Assembly (NCBI GenBank): GCA_029202525.1
Contig: CP119325.1
Location: 1,958,001 to 2,022,000, forward strand
Source: Candidatus Pseudomonas phytovorans
GTDB lineage: Bacteria > Pseudomonadota > Gammaproteobacteria > Pseudomonadales > Pseudomonadaceae
Length of the DNA stretch: 64,000 bases
Direction of reading: 5' to 3'
The position numbers and the translations under genes were made by a program. The notes beneath the pieces are model-generated. The model searched no databases, had not been told where the DNA came from, and was given only the letters and a program-made list of their open reading frames with translations. This document shows, in pieces, positions 23,539 to 32,225 of the stretch; within the stretch, counting starts at the first letter, position 1, and each line of letters opens with the position of its first letter.

Positions 23539-24413
23539 AACAGCACCCGCGCCTCGGCAAAACACTGTTCGGCAATTGCCGAGCGCGGCTCGCTGCGGCG
23601 TAGCAGCAGGCCGACCTGGCTGTGGATGGCGGCGTCAACCACCGGCACGATGCGCAGGTGCTCGCTGAGGTCTCCCAGGCCGCAATCCAGCGGCATGATC
23701 GCGCAGCACATGCCGGTGTTGATGGCCTGGATCAGCTGGAAGGTCGAGTCGCTTTCCAGCACTGCATTCGGCTCCAGGCCGCGGCTGCGGAAGCTCAGGT
23801 CCAGCGATTGGCGGTAGTGCATGCCTTTGCTCAGCAGGCCCAGAGGTATGTCGCTAAGTGCATCCCAGCGCAGCGGGTCGCTGGCGAACTGGAAGTGCCG
23901 GGTGTCGTGCAGCAGGCCCATGGTGGTGGTACCCAGTTCGATCACTTCGAAGAAGCTGGTGTTGACCTGGTCCAGGTAGCAGATGCCCAGGTCGAGCTGG
24001 TTGCGGCTGAGCCCGTCGATGACCTGTTCCGAGCTTAGCGAGCTGAGCTGAAAGTGCAGTTCGGGGTACTTTTCGCGCAGTGGCAGCAGCAGGTGCATGG
24101 GGTTGAAGCTGGCCAGCGGCACAGTGCCCAGGCGCAGGCTGCCGACCACCTGGCCGCGGCAGCTGGCGGCCTCGGCCTGCAGGCCGTCGTGGGCGGCGAG
24201 CAGGGTGCGGGCCCAGGCCAGGATGCGCTCGCCGGCCTCGGTAAAACCTTCGAAGCGCTGGCCGCGCTTGACCAGCACCAGCTCCAGTTCGTCCTCCAGA
24301 TTGCGCAGGCGCATGGACAGCGTCGGCTGGGTGATATGGCACAGCGCCGCCGCCTGGCCAAAGTGGCGGGTCTGGTCGAGGGCGATGAGGAACTTGAGCT
24401 GCTTGATGTCCAT
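23526..24413 (-). CDS. LysR-family regulator, probable regulator of the moaB/oxidoreductase block
   Basis: 295 residues. The N-terminal winged helix (MDIKQLKFLIALDQTRHFGQAAALCHITQPTLSMRLRNLEDELELVLVKR) is typical LysR; residues 90-290 form the effector domain. It is divergent from moaB, 140 bases apart. The moaB promoter shares a rare sequence with the promoter of the oxidoreductase gene 2.8 kb away, which makes this LysR protein the best candidate to control both. Effector unknown. Confidence 0.9.
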   Translation of the reverse strand: MDIKQLKFLIALDQTRHFGQAAALCHITQPTLSMRLRNLEDELELVLVKRGQRFEGFTEAGERILAWARTLLAAHDGLQAEAASCRGQVVGSLRLGTVPLASFNPMHLLLPLREKYPELHFQLSSLSSEQVIDGLSRNQLDLGICYLDQVNTSFFEVIELGTTTMGLLHDTRHFQFASDPLRWDALSDIPLGLLSKGMHYRQSLDLSFRSRGLEPNAVLESDSTFQLIQAINTGMCCAIMPLDCGLGDLSEHLRIVPVVDAAIHSQVGLLLRRSEPRSAIAEQCFAEARVLFQAT

Positions 24414-24492
24414 GGAAATGCCTGGCGTCTGGATGTGCAGACCTTAACCTACGTCTGCGATAGATGTCATTGATCGCCCGGTACGCCTTATT

Positions 24493-24524
24493 GATTGGAC
24501 GCCCTCGGGCCATGGCTCTAGCGT
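24493..24524 (+). promoter_or_regulatory. moaB promoter with shared LysR-type element
   Basis: GATTGGACGC (24493-24502) contains TTGGAC as -35, followed after 18 bases by TAGCGT. The same GATTGGACGC, 18-base spacing and a TAG-type -10 occur at 27326-27357 before the oxidoreductase gene. Confidence 0.6.
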
Positions 24525-24553
24525 GGCGACAATGCCATTCAAGGAGCTTCACC

Positions 24554-25093
24554 GTGCGCGTCCAACCCGATGCGGTCTTCGTACCGCTGAACATCGCCGT
24601 GCTGACCGTCAGCGACACCCGTACCTACGACAACGACACCTCCGGCGAGCTGCTGGCCAGCCGGTCGGTAGAGATCGGCCACCGCCTGGTGGCGCGGGCG
24701 TTGCTCAAAGACGACCTGTACAAGATCCGCGCCCAGGTCGCCACCTGGATTGCCGACGAGCAGGTGCAGGTGGTGCTGATCACCGGGGGTACCGGCTTTA
24801 CCGAGCGTGACAGCACACCGGAGGCGGTCGAGTGCCTGCTGGACAAGCGCATCGATGGTTTTGGCGAGCTGTTCCGAGCGTTGTCGATTCTGGATATCGG
24901 CACCTCGACCGTGCAGAGTCGGGCGTTGGCCGGGTTGTCCAATAGAACGCTGGTGTGCTGCCTGCCGGGGTCGACTGGCGCCTGCCGCACGGCTTGGGAA
25001 GGGATTCTGGCCGAGCAGTTGGATGCCCGGCACCGGCCTTGTAACTTCGTCAAACACCTGCTGCCGATCGAGGCCTGTGCGAGCCGGGGTTGA
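24554..25093 (+). CDS. moaB: Molybdenum cofactor biosynthesis protein B
   Basis: 179 residues from the GTG at 24554, set by AAGGAG 7 bases upstream; codons further upstream belong to the promoter region. MoaB/MogA proteins adenylylate molybdopterin before molybdenum insertion. The fold is marked by IAVLTVSDTRTYDNDTSG, VVLITGGTGFTERDSTPEAV and NRTLVCCLPGSTGACRTAWEGI, which hold the MPT- and nucleotide-binding loops. It is single on the plus strand with moaA and the molybdoenzyme close by. Confidence 0.94.
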   Translation: MRVQPDAVFVPLNIAVLTVSDTRTYDNDTSGELLASRSVEIGHRLVARALLKDDLYKIRAQVATWIADEQVQVVLITGGTGFTERDSTPEAVECLLDKRIDGFGELFRALSILDIGTSTVQSRALAGLSNRTLVCCLPGSTGACRTAWEGILAEQLDARHRPCNFVKHLLPIEACASRG

Positions 25094-25100
25094 GGGTTCT

Positions 25101-25210
25101 CCTGTGCTGGCCCTTTCGCGGGTGAACCCGCTCCCACAGGGACCGCGCAAATCTTGAGGCTTGCGCTGTACCTGTGGGAGCGGGTTTACCCGCGAAGAGG
25201 CCAGCACAGG
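25101..25210. repeat. REP pair 6 (inverted)
   Basis: GCTGGCCCTTTCGCGGGTGA.. arm and partner ending CCGCGAAGAGGCCAGC between convergent moaB and the bestrophin gene. Confidence 0.9.
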
Positions 25211-25223
25211 CACCCACAAAAAA

Positions 25224-26123
25224 TCAGCTCAATACATACCCCACCGGCAACAACGCCGGCGGCAGCTGCTGTTCACCCAACCCCGCCAGCACATCACGCT
25301 CCACGGTCCGCACCATGGCGTCGGTCGGCAGGTCGTTCTCATCCCGCCCGAACGGGTCCTCCAGCTCGTTGCCAATCGCATCCAGCCCGAAGAACGTGTA
25401 CCCCACGATGGTGGTGAACAGCGGCGCCAGCCAGCCCAGCGGCTCGGCCAGGGCAAACGGCAGCAGCAGGCAGAAAATGTAGATGGTGCGGTGCAGCAGC
25501 AGCGTGTAGGGGAACGGCAAGGGTGTGAACTTGATCCGCTCGCAGGTGGCCTGTACCTCGGTCAGGCCTACCAGTCGCTGCTCCAGCAGGCTGTAGCGCC
25601 AATCGCTGATCTGCTGCTGGGCGGCCAACCGTGAACAGTGCTCGCCAATCTCGCGCAGGATGCCATCGCACACATTGTGCGGGCTGATGCCTTCAGGGCG
25701 GGCCAGCCAAGGCCGGGCAGCAGCAAGATCATCCTCGCTACGCAGCCGTGCATTCAGTGCATGGGCAAAGCCGCACAGGCTGCGCAGCAGTTCGTTACGC
25801 AGTTTGTCATCGGTAATCACCACGCTTTCACGCACGAACGAGCGGGTTTCGATGATCAGCTTGCCCCAGGCCTTGCGCCCCTCCCACCAACGGTCGTAGC
25901 AGGCGTTGTTGCGAAAGCTCATGAAAATCGACAGCGACAGGCCCAGCAATGTGAACGGTGTGGCGCTGACCGGGTAGAAAAATGAGGGAAAGTGGCGCTC
26001 GACCAACACGATCAACGCGGCCAGCAGGGTCACCATCAGGCAGCGTAAAGCGATGCGCTTGACGATCGATCCCTTGAGGGTGAACAGCACACGGAAAACA
26101 TCGGGGTTTGGGTGGACAATCAT
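25224..26123 (-). CDS. Bestrophin-family ion channel
   Basis: 299 residues with four hydrophobic segments. The family motifs are FTLLGLSLSIFMSFRNNACYDRWWEGRKAWGKLI near residues 55-90 and the downstream FGLDAIGNELEDPFGRDENDLP, which resembles the gating/ion-binding loop of bacterial bestrophins (YneE). It probably forms a pentameric channel in the inner membrane. It sits between moaB and moaA without an obvious functional link. The moaA start is 20 bases past its stop on the other side, so it may be co-transcribed with moaA. Confidence 0.9.
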   Translation of the reverse strand: MIVHPNPDVFRVLFTLKGSIVKRIALRCLMVTLLAALIVLVERHFPSFFYPVSATPFTLLGLSLSIFMSFRNNACYDRWWEGRKAWGKLIIETRSFVRESVVITDDKLRNELLRSLCGFAHALNARLRSEDDLAAARPWLARPEGISPHNVCDGILREIGEHCSRLAAQQQISDWRYSLLEQRLVGLTEVQATCERIKFTPLPFPYTLLLHRTIYIFCLLLPFALAEPLGWLAPLFTTIVGYTFFGLDAIGNELEDPFGRDENDLPTDAMVRTVERDVLAGLGEQQLPPALLPVGYVLS

Positions 26124-26143
26124 GGAAATCCAGAGACGGCCGC

Positions 26144-27181
26144 TTAGCCGCCGGTCATGTTCATGAAGCGCAGGATCTGCACGTGGCCACCGACTTCGAA
26201 GTGATGGCGGTAGGGCTTGAGGTGCAGCGAGTCGCGGATGGCCTTTTCAAGGCGTTCGGCGTTACCGGGGTGAGCGCGCAGCACCTGCTTCAGGTCCACC
26301 GAGTGTTCGTTGCCCAGGCACAGTAACAGGCGGCCTTCGACCGTCAGGCGCACGCGGTTGCAGGTGGCGCAGAAGTTGTGGCTGTGTGGCGAGATGAAGC
26401 CGACCCGGGTGTTTGCGGCTTCGGCCAGGCGCCAGTATCGGGCGGGGCCCTGTGACGACTCGGTCGACTCGACCAAGGTGAATTGTTCGGCCAGCAAGTC
26501 GCGGACTTCATCGCTGGAGCAGAACGACTCGCCACGCTCATGCTCGCTGATCACCCCCAGCGGCATTTCTTCGATGAACGTGATGTCGAGTTCGCGATCG
26601 ATGGCAAAGCGCACCAGGTCGACCAGCTCATGGTCGTTGCGGCCCTTGAGCACCACGCAGTTGAGCTTGGTGCGCGTGAAGCCCGCCTGGCGGGCGGCAT
26701 CGATACCGGCGATGACCTGGTGCAGGTCGCCTGTGCGGGTCAGTTGCTTGAAACGCTCGGCATCCAGGCTGTCGAGGCTGATATTCAGGCGTGTTACGCC
26801 AGCGTCGAACAATGGCTGGGCCAGGCGCCCCAATTGCGAGCCGTTGCTGGTCAGGCACAGTTCGCGCAGGCCGGGCAGGGCGGCGATGCGCCCGCACAGG
26901 TCAACGATGCCATGGCGTACCAGCGGCTCGCCGCCGGTCAGGCGGATCTTGCGGGTGCCGAGGGCGACGAAGCGCTCGGCCACCTGGAACAGTTCTTCGA
27001 GGCTGAGAATTTGCTGGCGCGGCAGGAACTGCATGTCTTCGGCCATGCAGTACACGCAGCGAAAGTCACAGCGATCCGTGACCGACATCCTGAGGTAGTC
27101 GATTTTCCGGTTGAAGCCGTCGATCAGGGCCCGGCTGTTCTGTTCCACGTTCGCGCTCGAATCTGGATGGGGTTGGGACAC
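26144..27181 (-). CDS. moaA: GTP 3',8-cyclase
   Basis: 345 residues. A radical-SAM enzyme that makes the first intermediate of molybdenum cofactor from GTP. Cys38, Cys42 and Cys45 (CDFRCVYC) bind the radical-SAM cluster. The C-terminal cluster ligands are in FCATCNRVRLTVEGRLLLC, and the protein ends in the essential Gly-Gly tail (MTGG). LTGGEPLVR is the SAM-binding motif. The N-terminal 20 residues are variable, so the start may be slightly downstream. It is divergent from the molybdoenzyme gene, with a TTTGAC/TATAGC promoter visible on the minus strand. Confidence 0.96.
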   Translation of the reverse strand: MSQPHPDSSANVEQNSRALIDGFNRKIDYLRMSVTDRCDFRCVYCMAEDMQFLPRQQILSLEELFQVAERFVALGTRKIRLTGGEPLVRHGIVDLCGRIAALPGLRELCLTSNGSQLGRLAQPLFDAGVTRLNISLDSLDAERFKQLTRTGDLHQVIAGIDAARQAGFTRTKLNCVVLKGRNDHELVDLVRFAIDRELDITFIEEMPLGVISEHERGESFCSSDEVRDLLAEQFTLVESTESSQGPARYWRLAEAANTRVGFISPHSHNFCATCNRVRLTVEGRLLLCLGNEHSVDLKQVLRAHPGNAERLEKAIRDSLHLKPYRHHFEVGGHVQILRFMNMTGG

Positions 27182-27325
27182 AACTCCAAGCTATAACCTG
27201 GGCGCAGGGCCGTCAAATTGCTTTGTCCGACTGCTTGATCGACGGCCTCTATCACCGCTGCAGGCCCGATGATTCAAAGCTTCCAGCCCATGATCGAAAC
27301 CGCTTATCACACCGTAAGATCTTTC

Positions 27326-27357
27326 GATTGGACGCTCAACCCCGCGCTCCATAGGCT
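27326..27357 (+). promoter_or_regulatory. Promoter of the FdhF-like gene with shared LysR-type element
   Basis: GATTGGACGC (27326-27335) contains TTGGAC; after 18 bases comes TAGGCT. It matches the moaB promoter at 24493. An ATCGAAA/TTTCGAT inverted repeat (27293-27299 with 27322-27328) lies over it. Confidence 0.6.
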
Positions 27358-27390
27358 GCACAAAAGCATCGCAGCGTGAGGATTCATTGC

Positions 27391-29721
27391 ATGAGCCAGG
27401 ACGAACACATCAGGGACTACAAAGGCGCCGCCGCCGGCTGGGGTGCGCTGAAAAGCGTGACCAAGAGCTGGCTAGGCAGCGAAAACGCCTTCAAGAACCT
27501 GCGGGCCATGCTCAAGACCAACCAGAACGGCGGCTTCGACTGCCCCGGCTGTGCCTGGGGCGAGTCGCCGGAAAGCGACATGGTCAAGTTCTGCGAAAAC
27601 GGCGCCAAGGCGGTCAACTGGGAAGCGACCGGCCGCTCGGTCGACCCGGCTTTCTTCGCCCGTTACAGCGTCAGTGCGCTGAAGGACCAGACCGACTATT
27701 GGCTCGAATACCAAGGCCGCCTCACGCACCCGATGCGCTATGACGCCGCCACCGATCACTATGTCGAAACCACCTGGCAGGAGGCTTTCGAGCTGGTCGC
27801 CACGCACCTGCGTGCGCTGCAATCGCCGGATGAAGCCGAGTTCTACACCTCGGGCCGGGCCAGCAACGAGGCGGCGTTCCTCTATCAGCTGTTCGTGCGC
27901 GCTTATGGCACCAATAATTTCCCCGATTGCTCGAACATGTGCCACGAAGCCAGCGGCGCGGGCATGTCGGAAACCCTCGGGGTGGGCAAAGGCACTGTCG
28001 TTTTCCACGACCTGGAGCTGGCCGACGCGATCTTCGTCATCGGCCAGAACCCTGGCACCAACCACCCGCGCATGCTCGAACCGCTGCGTGAGGCCGTCAA
28101 ACGTGGTGCCCAGGTGGTCTGCTTCAACCCGCTGAAAGAGCGTGGCCTGGAGCGCTTCCAGCACCCGCAGCACCCGTTCGAAATGCTCAGCAACGGCTCC
28201 GAGCCGACTTCCAGCGCCTACTTCCGCCCGGCCCTGGGCGGTGACATGGCAGCCATGCGTGGCATTGCCAAATTCCTGTTGCAGTGGGAGCGCGAAGCCC
28301 AGGCCAAAGGCGAGCCGGCGGTGTTCGACCATGCCTTCATCGCCGAGCACACCAGCGGTGTCGATGACTACCTGAAGGCGGTAGATGCCACATCCTGGGA
28401 GCACATCGTCAAGCAGTCGGGCCTGACCCTGGCCGAGATCGAGCTGGCCGCGCGCATGTACCGCAAGGCCGAGCGGGTCATCATGTGCTGGGCCATGGGC
28501 GTCACCCAGCATCGCCATTCGGTGCCGACCGTACAGGAAATCGTCAACCTGCAATTGCTGCGCGGCAACGTCGGCAAGCCCGGCGCCGGCCTGTCGCCGG
28601 TGCGCGGCCACAGCAACGTGCAAGGCGACCGCACCATGGGTATCGACGAAAAGCCCAAGCCGGCGCTGCTCGATGCCATCGAAAAACGCTTCCAGTTCCG
28701 AGTGCCTCGCGCCCATGGGCACAACGCGGTGCTGGCGATCAAGGCCATGGAGGAGAGGCGCGCCAAGGTGTTCATCGCCCTGGGCGGCAACTTTGCCCAA
28801 GCCACCCCAGACACCCCGCGCACCCACGCAGCACTGCAGAACTGCGCGCTGACCGTGCAGATTTCGACCAAGCTGAACCGCTCGCACCTGGTCACCGGCC
28901 GCGATGCGTTGATCCTGCCGTGCCTGGGCCGGACTGAAATCGACCTGCAGGCCGAAGGGCCGCAAGGCGTGACCGTGGAGGACACCTTCAGCATGGTGCA
29001 TATCTCCAACGGCCAGTTGCGCCCACGCTCGCCACACATGCGTTCGGAGCCGTGGATTGTCGCCGGCATGGCCAAGGCCACGCTGGGCAACCAGCCGATC
29101 GACTGGGAATATGCGGTGGCTGATTACGACCGCATTCGCGACATGATCGCCGACGTCATTCCCGGTTTCGCCGGTTTCAACGAGCGCCTGAATAGCCCGG
29201 GCGGGTTCCACCTGGGCAACAACGCCGCCGATCGCAACTTCCGCACAGCCACGGGCAAGGCCCGGTTCATGCCCCACGCACTGCCGGAGGAACTGATCAA
29301 CGCCAAGGTGCTGGCCCGTGGTGACAAGCCCGACCTGATCCTGCAGACCCTGCGTTCGCATGACCAGTACAACACCACCCTGTATGGCCTGGATGACCGT
29401 TACCGCGGGGTGTTCGGCCTGCGTGAAGTGGTGTTCGTCAACGAGGCCGACATCCGCCGCCTGGGCTTTGAGCCGGGCGAGAACGTGGACTTGGTGTCGT
29501 TGTGGGAGGATGGCGTGGAACGGCGGGTTTCAGGGTTCCGACTGGTGGCGTATGACGTGCCCGAGGGGCAGGCGGCGGCGTACTACCCAGAGACCAACCC
29601 GCTGGTGCCGCTGGAGAGTTATGGTGTGGGGACGTATACGCCGACGTCGAAGTTTGTGGCGATCAAGGTCGAGAAAGCCAAGGCAGGGAACCGAATCGCG
29701 GCGGTGTTGGCCGCGGATTGA
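27391..29721 (+). CDS. FdhF/YdeP-family molybdopterin oxidoreductase
   Basis: 776 residues from ATG at 27391 (GTGAGG upstream). Cys51, Cys54 and Cys68 (CPGC...FCEN) are likely ligands of an N-terminal 4Fe-4S cluster. FYTSGRASNEAAFLYQLFVRAYGTNNFPDCSNMCHEASG and VRGHSNVQGDRTMG are molybdopterin-binding blocks of formate-dehydrogenase-like alpha subunits. The family (YdeP-like) has no accessory subunits here and its substrate is uncertain; formate activity is not established. No Tat signal is visible, so it is cytoplasmic. moaA and moaB beside it suggest cofactor supply is tied to this enzyme. Confidence 0.9.
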   Translation: MSQDEHIRDYKGAAAGWGALKSVTKSWLGSENAFKNLRAMLKTNQNGGFDCPGCAWGESPESDMVKFCENGAKAVNWEATGRSVDPAFFARYSVSALKDQTDYWLEYQGRLTHPMRYDAATDHYVETTWQEAFELVATHLRALQSPDEAEFYTSGRASNEAAFLYQLFVRAYGTNNFPDCSNMCHEASGAGMSETLGVGKGTVVFHDLELADAIFVIGQNPGTNHPRMLEPLREAVKRGAQVVCFNPLKERGLERFQHPQHPFEMLSNGSEPTSSAYFRPALGGDMAAMRGIAKFLLQWEREAQAKGEPAVFDHAFIAEHTSGVDDYLKAVDATSWEHIVKQSGLTLAEIELAARMYRKAERVIMCWAMGVTQHRHSVPTVQEIVNLQLLRGNVGKPGAGLSPVRGHSNVQGDRTMGIDEKPKPALLDAIEKRFQFRVPRAHGHNAVLAIKAMEERRAKVFIALGGNFAQATPDTPRTHAALQNCALTVQISTKLNRSHLVTGRDALILPCLGRTEIDLQAEGPQGVTVEDTFSMVHISNGQLRPRSPHMRSEPWIVAGMAKATLGNQPIDWEYAVADYDRIRDMIADVIPGFAGFNERLNSPGGFHLGNNAADRNFRTATGKARFMPHALPEELINAKVLARGDKPDLILQTLRSHDQYNTTLYGLDDRYRGVFGLREVVFVNEADIRRLGFEPGENVDLVSLWEDGVERRVSGFRLVAYDVPEGQAAAYYPETNPLVPLESYGVGTYTPTSKFVAIKVEKAKAGNRIAAVLAAD

Positions 29722-29733
29722 CGGGTTGACTGT

Positions 29734-29829
29734 ACTGGCCTCTTCGCGGGTGAACCCGCTCCCACAGGGTCCCCACAGCTCTTGAGGTTCAGGTGATCCT
29801 GTGGGAGCGGGTTCACCCGCGAAGAATCC
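29734..29829. repeat. REP pair 7 (inverted)
   Basis: CTGGCCTCTTCGCGGGTGAA.. arm and inverted partner ending GTTCACCCGCGAAGAA between two convergent genes. Confidence 0.9.
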
Positions 29830-29837
29830 AGCAGCGA

Positions 29838-30299
29838 TCAGGAACGGTTCACCGGATAAGCCGTGGTGTATTTCATCTGCTCCATGGCAAAACTGGAAGT
29901 GATGTTCGACAGCCCGTCAGTACTGGTAATCAGTTTTTTGTAGAACCGGTCGTACGCCGCGATATCCCCCACCACTACCCGCAACATGTAGTCCCAGTCC
30001 CCCGACATGCGGTAGAACTCCATCACTTCCTCGAACCCTGTCACCGTCACGGCAAACTGTTCCAGCCATGCACTGTCGTGGCGCTGGGTCTTTAGCTGGA
30101 CGAACACGGTAAGCCCCAGCCCCAGCCGTTCAGGGTCCAGCAGGGCGACGCGACCGAGAATGTAGCCGTCCTCCTCCAGGCGCTTGACCCGCTTCCAGCA
30201 CGGTGTGGTGGACAGGTTGACGGCCTCGGCCAGGTCCTTGAGCGAGATCGACGCATCGCGCTGAAGCAGGGTAAGAATGTGCTGGTCGAAACTGTCCAT
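29838..30299 (-). CDS. Lrp/AsnC-family regulator
   Basis: 153 residues from ATG at 30299; a GTG at 30332 would add 11 residues. MDSFDQHILTLLQRDASISLKDLAEAVNLSTTPCWKRVKRLEEDGYI is the Lrp helix-turn-helix. FYRMSGDWDYMLRVVVGDIAAYDRFYKKL is the ligand-binding RAM domain. It is divergent from a PLP-dependent sulfur-amino-acid enzyme gene, matching the arrangement of MdeR and methionine gamma-lyase described in P. putida. It probably activates that gene in response to a sulfur amino acid. Confidence 0.92.
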   Translation of the reverse strand: MDSFDQHILTLLQRDASISLKDLAEAVNLSTTPCWKRVKRLEEDGYILGRVALLDPERLGLGLTVFVQLKTQRHDSAWLEQFAVTVTGFEEVMEFYRMSGDWDYMLRVVVGDIAAYDRFYKKLITSTDGLSNITSSFAMEQMKYTTAYPVNRS

Positions 30300-30403
30300 A
30301 TCGCGCGCGGGCCGTGTAGAAAAATTTTTCACAGATTACCCCAAGGCCAGAAGAATTGGGTTGTGCGATAGTGGCAACTTTCACTCTGCCAATGGGCCCG
30401 ACC

Positions 30404-31576
30404 ATGTCCGACAAGCCGCGCAATTTCGCCACCCGTACCATTCACGCCGGCGAGCAGTTCAGCGTCGCCGAAAACGCCATTTTCCCGGCCATCGTCACCG
30501 CCAGCTCGTTCACCAAGCGCAGCCTGGACGACAAGCCGGAGTACTCCTACAGCCGCGTCGGCAACCCCACCCGGCATGCCTACGAAACCTGTGTCGCCGC
30601 GCTGGAAGAGGGCGTGGGTGCCGTAGCTTGCGCCTCGGGGGTAAATGCCACCGCCACGGTACTGGAGCTGCTGCCCAAAGATGCCCACGTCGTCGTGATG
30701 AACGGCGTGTACGGCGGCACCTTCCGGATTCTGGAGGACTACCGCAGCCGCACCTCGGGCCTGACCACCACCTATGTCGACCTTAACGACCTTGAGGCCG
30801 TGGCAGCGGCTATCAAGCCGGAAACCCAGCTGATCTGGATCGAATCGCCGACCAACCCGCTGCTACACCTGGTCGACATCAAGGCGGTGTGCGATCTGGC
30901 CAAGGCGCGGGGTATTCTCACCTGCATCGACAACACTTTCTGCTCACCGTGGAACCAGCGCCCGATCACCCTGGGCGTAGACCTGGTGATGCACTCGGCC
31001 AGCAAGTACATCGGAGGCCACTCCGACCTGACCGGTGGTGTGGTAGTGGCGGCCAATGATGCGCTGCTGGCACGCCTGCGCCGCATCAGCATGGCGATTG
31101 GCGCGGTGCAGGGGCCATTTGACTGCTACCTTGCCCTGCGCGGCCTGAAGACCCTGGATGTGCGCATGGAGCGCCAGTGCGCCAATGCCCTGCAGGTGGC
31201 TCGCTTCCTTGAAGGGCATGCGCAGATCGAGCAGGTGTATTACCCAGGCCTGGAAAGCCACCCTCAGCACGAACTGTGCAAACGCCAGATGCGCAGCGGC
31301 GGGGCGGTGGTGGCGATGAAGGTCAAGGGCGACCGCGCCGCGCTCAACCGCCTGGTGGAGGCGTTGCAGATTTTTGTGCTGGCCGACTCGTTGGGCGGGG
31401 TGGAGAGCATGATCAACCACTCGTGGACCATGTCGCACTGCTCGCTGAGCCCGGAGCAGAAAGGGGTGATGGGTATCAGCGAGAACCTGCTGCGGTTGTC
31501 GATGGGGATCGAGGATTACCGCGATCTGGTCGAGGATCTGGATGGGGCGCTGAAAGCGCTGGTTTCTGGCGCGTAA
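30404..31576 (+). CDS. Cystathionine/methionine gamma-lyase-family PLP enzyme
   Basis: 390 residues from ATG at 30404. It belongs to the Cys/Met metabolism PLP family: the PLP lysine is in HSASKYIGGHSDL, and the active-site tyrosine and arginine in YSYSRVGNPTRHAYE. At the position where methionine gamma-lyase has its specificity cysteine (YGCTF), this protein has glycine (YGGTFRIL), as in cystathionine gamma-synthases and lyases. So the substrate could be cystathionine, methionine or another gamma-substituted amino acid. The divergent Lrp-type gene favours a catabolic role. Confidence 0.88.
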   Translation: MSDKPRNFATRTIHAGEQFSVAENAIFPAIVTASSFTKRSLDDKPEYSYSRVGNPTRHAYETCVAALEEGVGAVACASGVNATATVLELLPKDAHVVVMNGVYGGTFRILEDYRSRTSGLTTTYVDLNDLEAVAAAIKPETQLIWIESPTNPLLHLVDIKAVCDLAKARGILTCIDNTFCSPWNQRPITLGVDLVMHSASKYIGGHSDLTGGVVVAANDALLARLRRISMAIGAVQGPFDCYLALRGLKTLDVRMERQCANALQVARFLEGHAQIEQVYYPGLESHPQHELCKRQMRSGGAVVAMKVKGDRAALNRLVEALQIFVLADSLGGVESMINHSWTMSHCSLSPEQKGVMGISENLLRLSMGIEDYRDLVEDLDGALKALVSGA

Positions 31577-31597
31577 TGATGAGGCTATAGCAGTCCC

Positions 31598-31710
31598 TGT
31601 AGGAGCGGCCTTGTGTCGCGATGGGCTGCGTAGCAGCCCCAAAATCTATGTCTGTGCCGAGATTTCTGGGGCTGCTACGCAGCCCATCGCGACACAAGGC
31701 CGCTCCTACA
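31598..31710. repeat. Large palindrome, REP-like hairpin
   Basis: Two nearly identical inverted arms of about 50 bases (TGTAGGAGCGGCCTTGTGTC..., ending AGCAGCCCCAAAATCT versus AGCAGCCCCAGAAATCT) are separated by about 14 bases. The arm starts with TGTAGGAGCGGCCTTG, unlike the other REP units in this window. Confidence 0.92.
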
Positions 31711-31737
31711 AGGAGCCGTGCAGGCTTGTGGCGCCAG

Positions 31738-31974
31738 TCAGGATTTCGTCGGATGGATGATCCCTTCGATCTTGTCCTTGATCAGCAGCCGCTCCTTGCG
31801 CAGGCCGGTGACGGTCTCGTCACTTTTACCGTTACCTTCGGCGGCGACCACCTCCTTGTCCTTGGCGTTGTATTCCTTGTGCAGCGAGTGCAGCGTCTGG
31901 TCCTTGTCAATGAGCGCCTGGAATGCATCAGCGGTAATGTGCAGGTCAGCGAGCAGATCATGCGGAACTGGCAT
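31738..31974 (-). CDS. YdcH family protein (DUF465)
   Basis: 78 residues. DKDQTLHSLHKEYNAKDKEVVAAEG then ETVTGLRKERLLIKDKIEGII is the helical-hairpin pattern of the DUF465/YdcH family, small soluble coiled-coil proteins of unknown function. A ribosome site (GAGGTGAAG) precedes the ATG. It is alone on the minus strand, convergent with the gamma-lyase-family gene. Confidence 0.85.
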   Translation of the reverse strand: MPVPHDLLADLHITADAFQALIDKDQTLHSLHKEYNAKDKEVVAAEGNGKSDETVTGLRKERLLIKDKIEGIIHPTKS

Positions 31975-32068
31975 TTCTTCACCTCTGTCAGGGTTGTCGG
32001 TAAGGTCATGACCACTGAGGATAGCCGCGTTTGCGCAGGCTTGTGACCGCCGCGAGCCTGAATGGCAG

Positions 32069-32132
32069 CTGAATGCTTTTCACGTATTTGATAAAAGTCG
32101 CTGCTTCACGAAATTGTTACCGTCTTTTTCAC
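32069..32132 (+). promoter_or_regulatory. Two TTTTCAC boxes upstream of eptA (possible ColR sites)
   Basis: CTGAATGC-TTTTCAC (32069-32083) and a second TTTTCAC (32126-32132) lie within 160 bases of eptA. The ColR response regulator of P. putida is reported to bind an asymmetric site ending in TTTTCAC. The first box fits that pattern except for one base. Confidence 0.4.
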
Positions 32133-32225
32133 AAAAAATTGATGACGCACTTTCTAGAGTTCGCCCAACTTTCCCACGTGCCCTCCGGCCTTGGGGCTGA
32201 TAATCACTCTTGATTGCGAACTCCG

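Noticed and set aside
27472..29361. 629-codon open frame opposite the FdhF-like gene
   Set aside because: Antisense shadow of a well-supported molybdoenzyme; no start signal or family motif.
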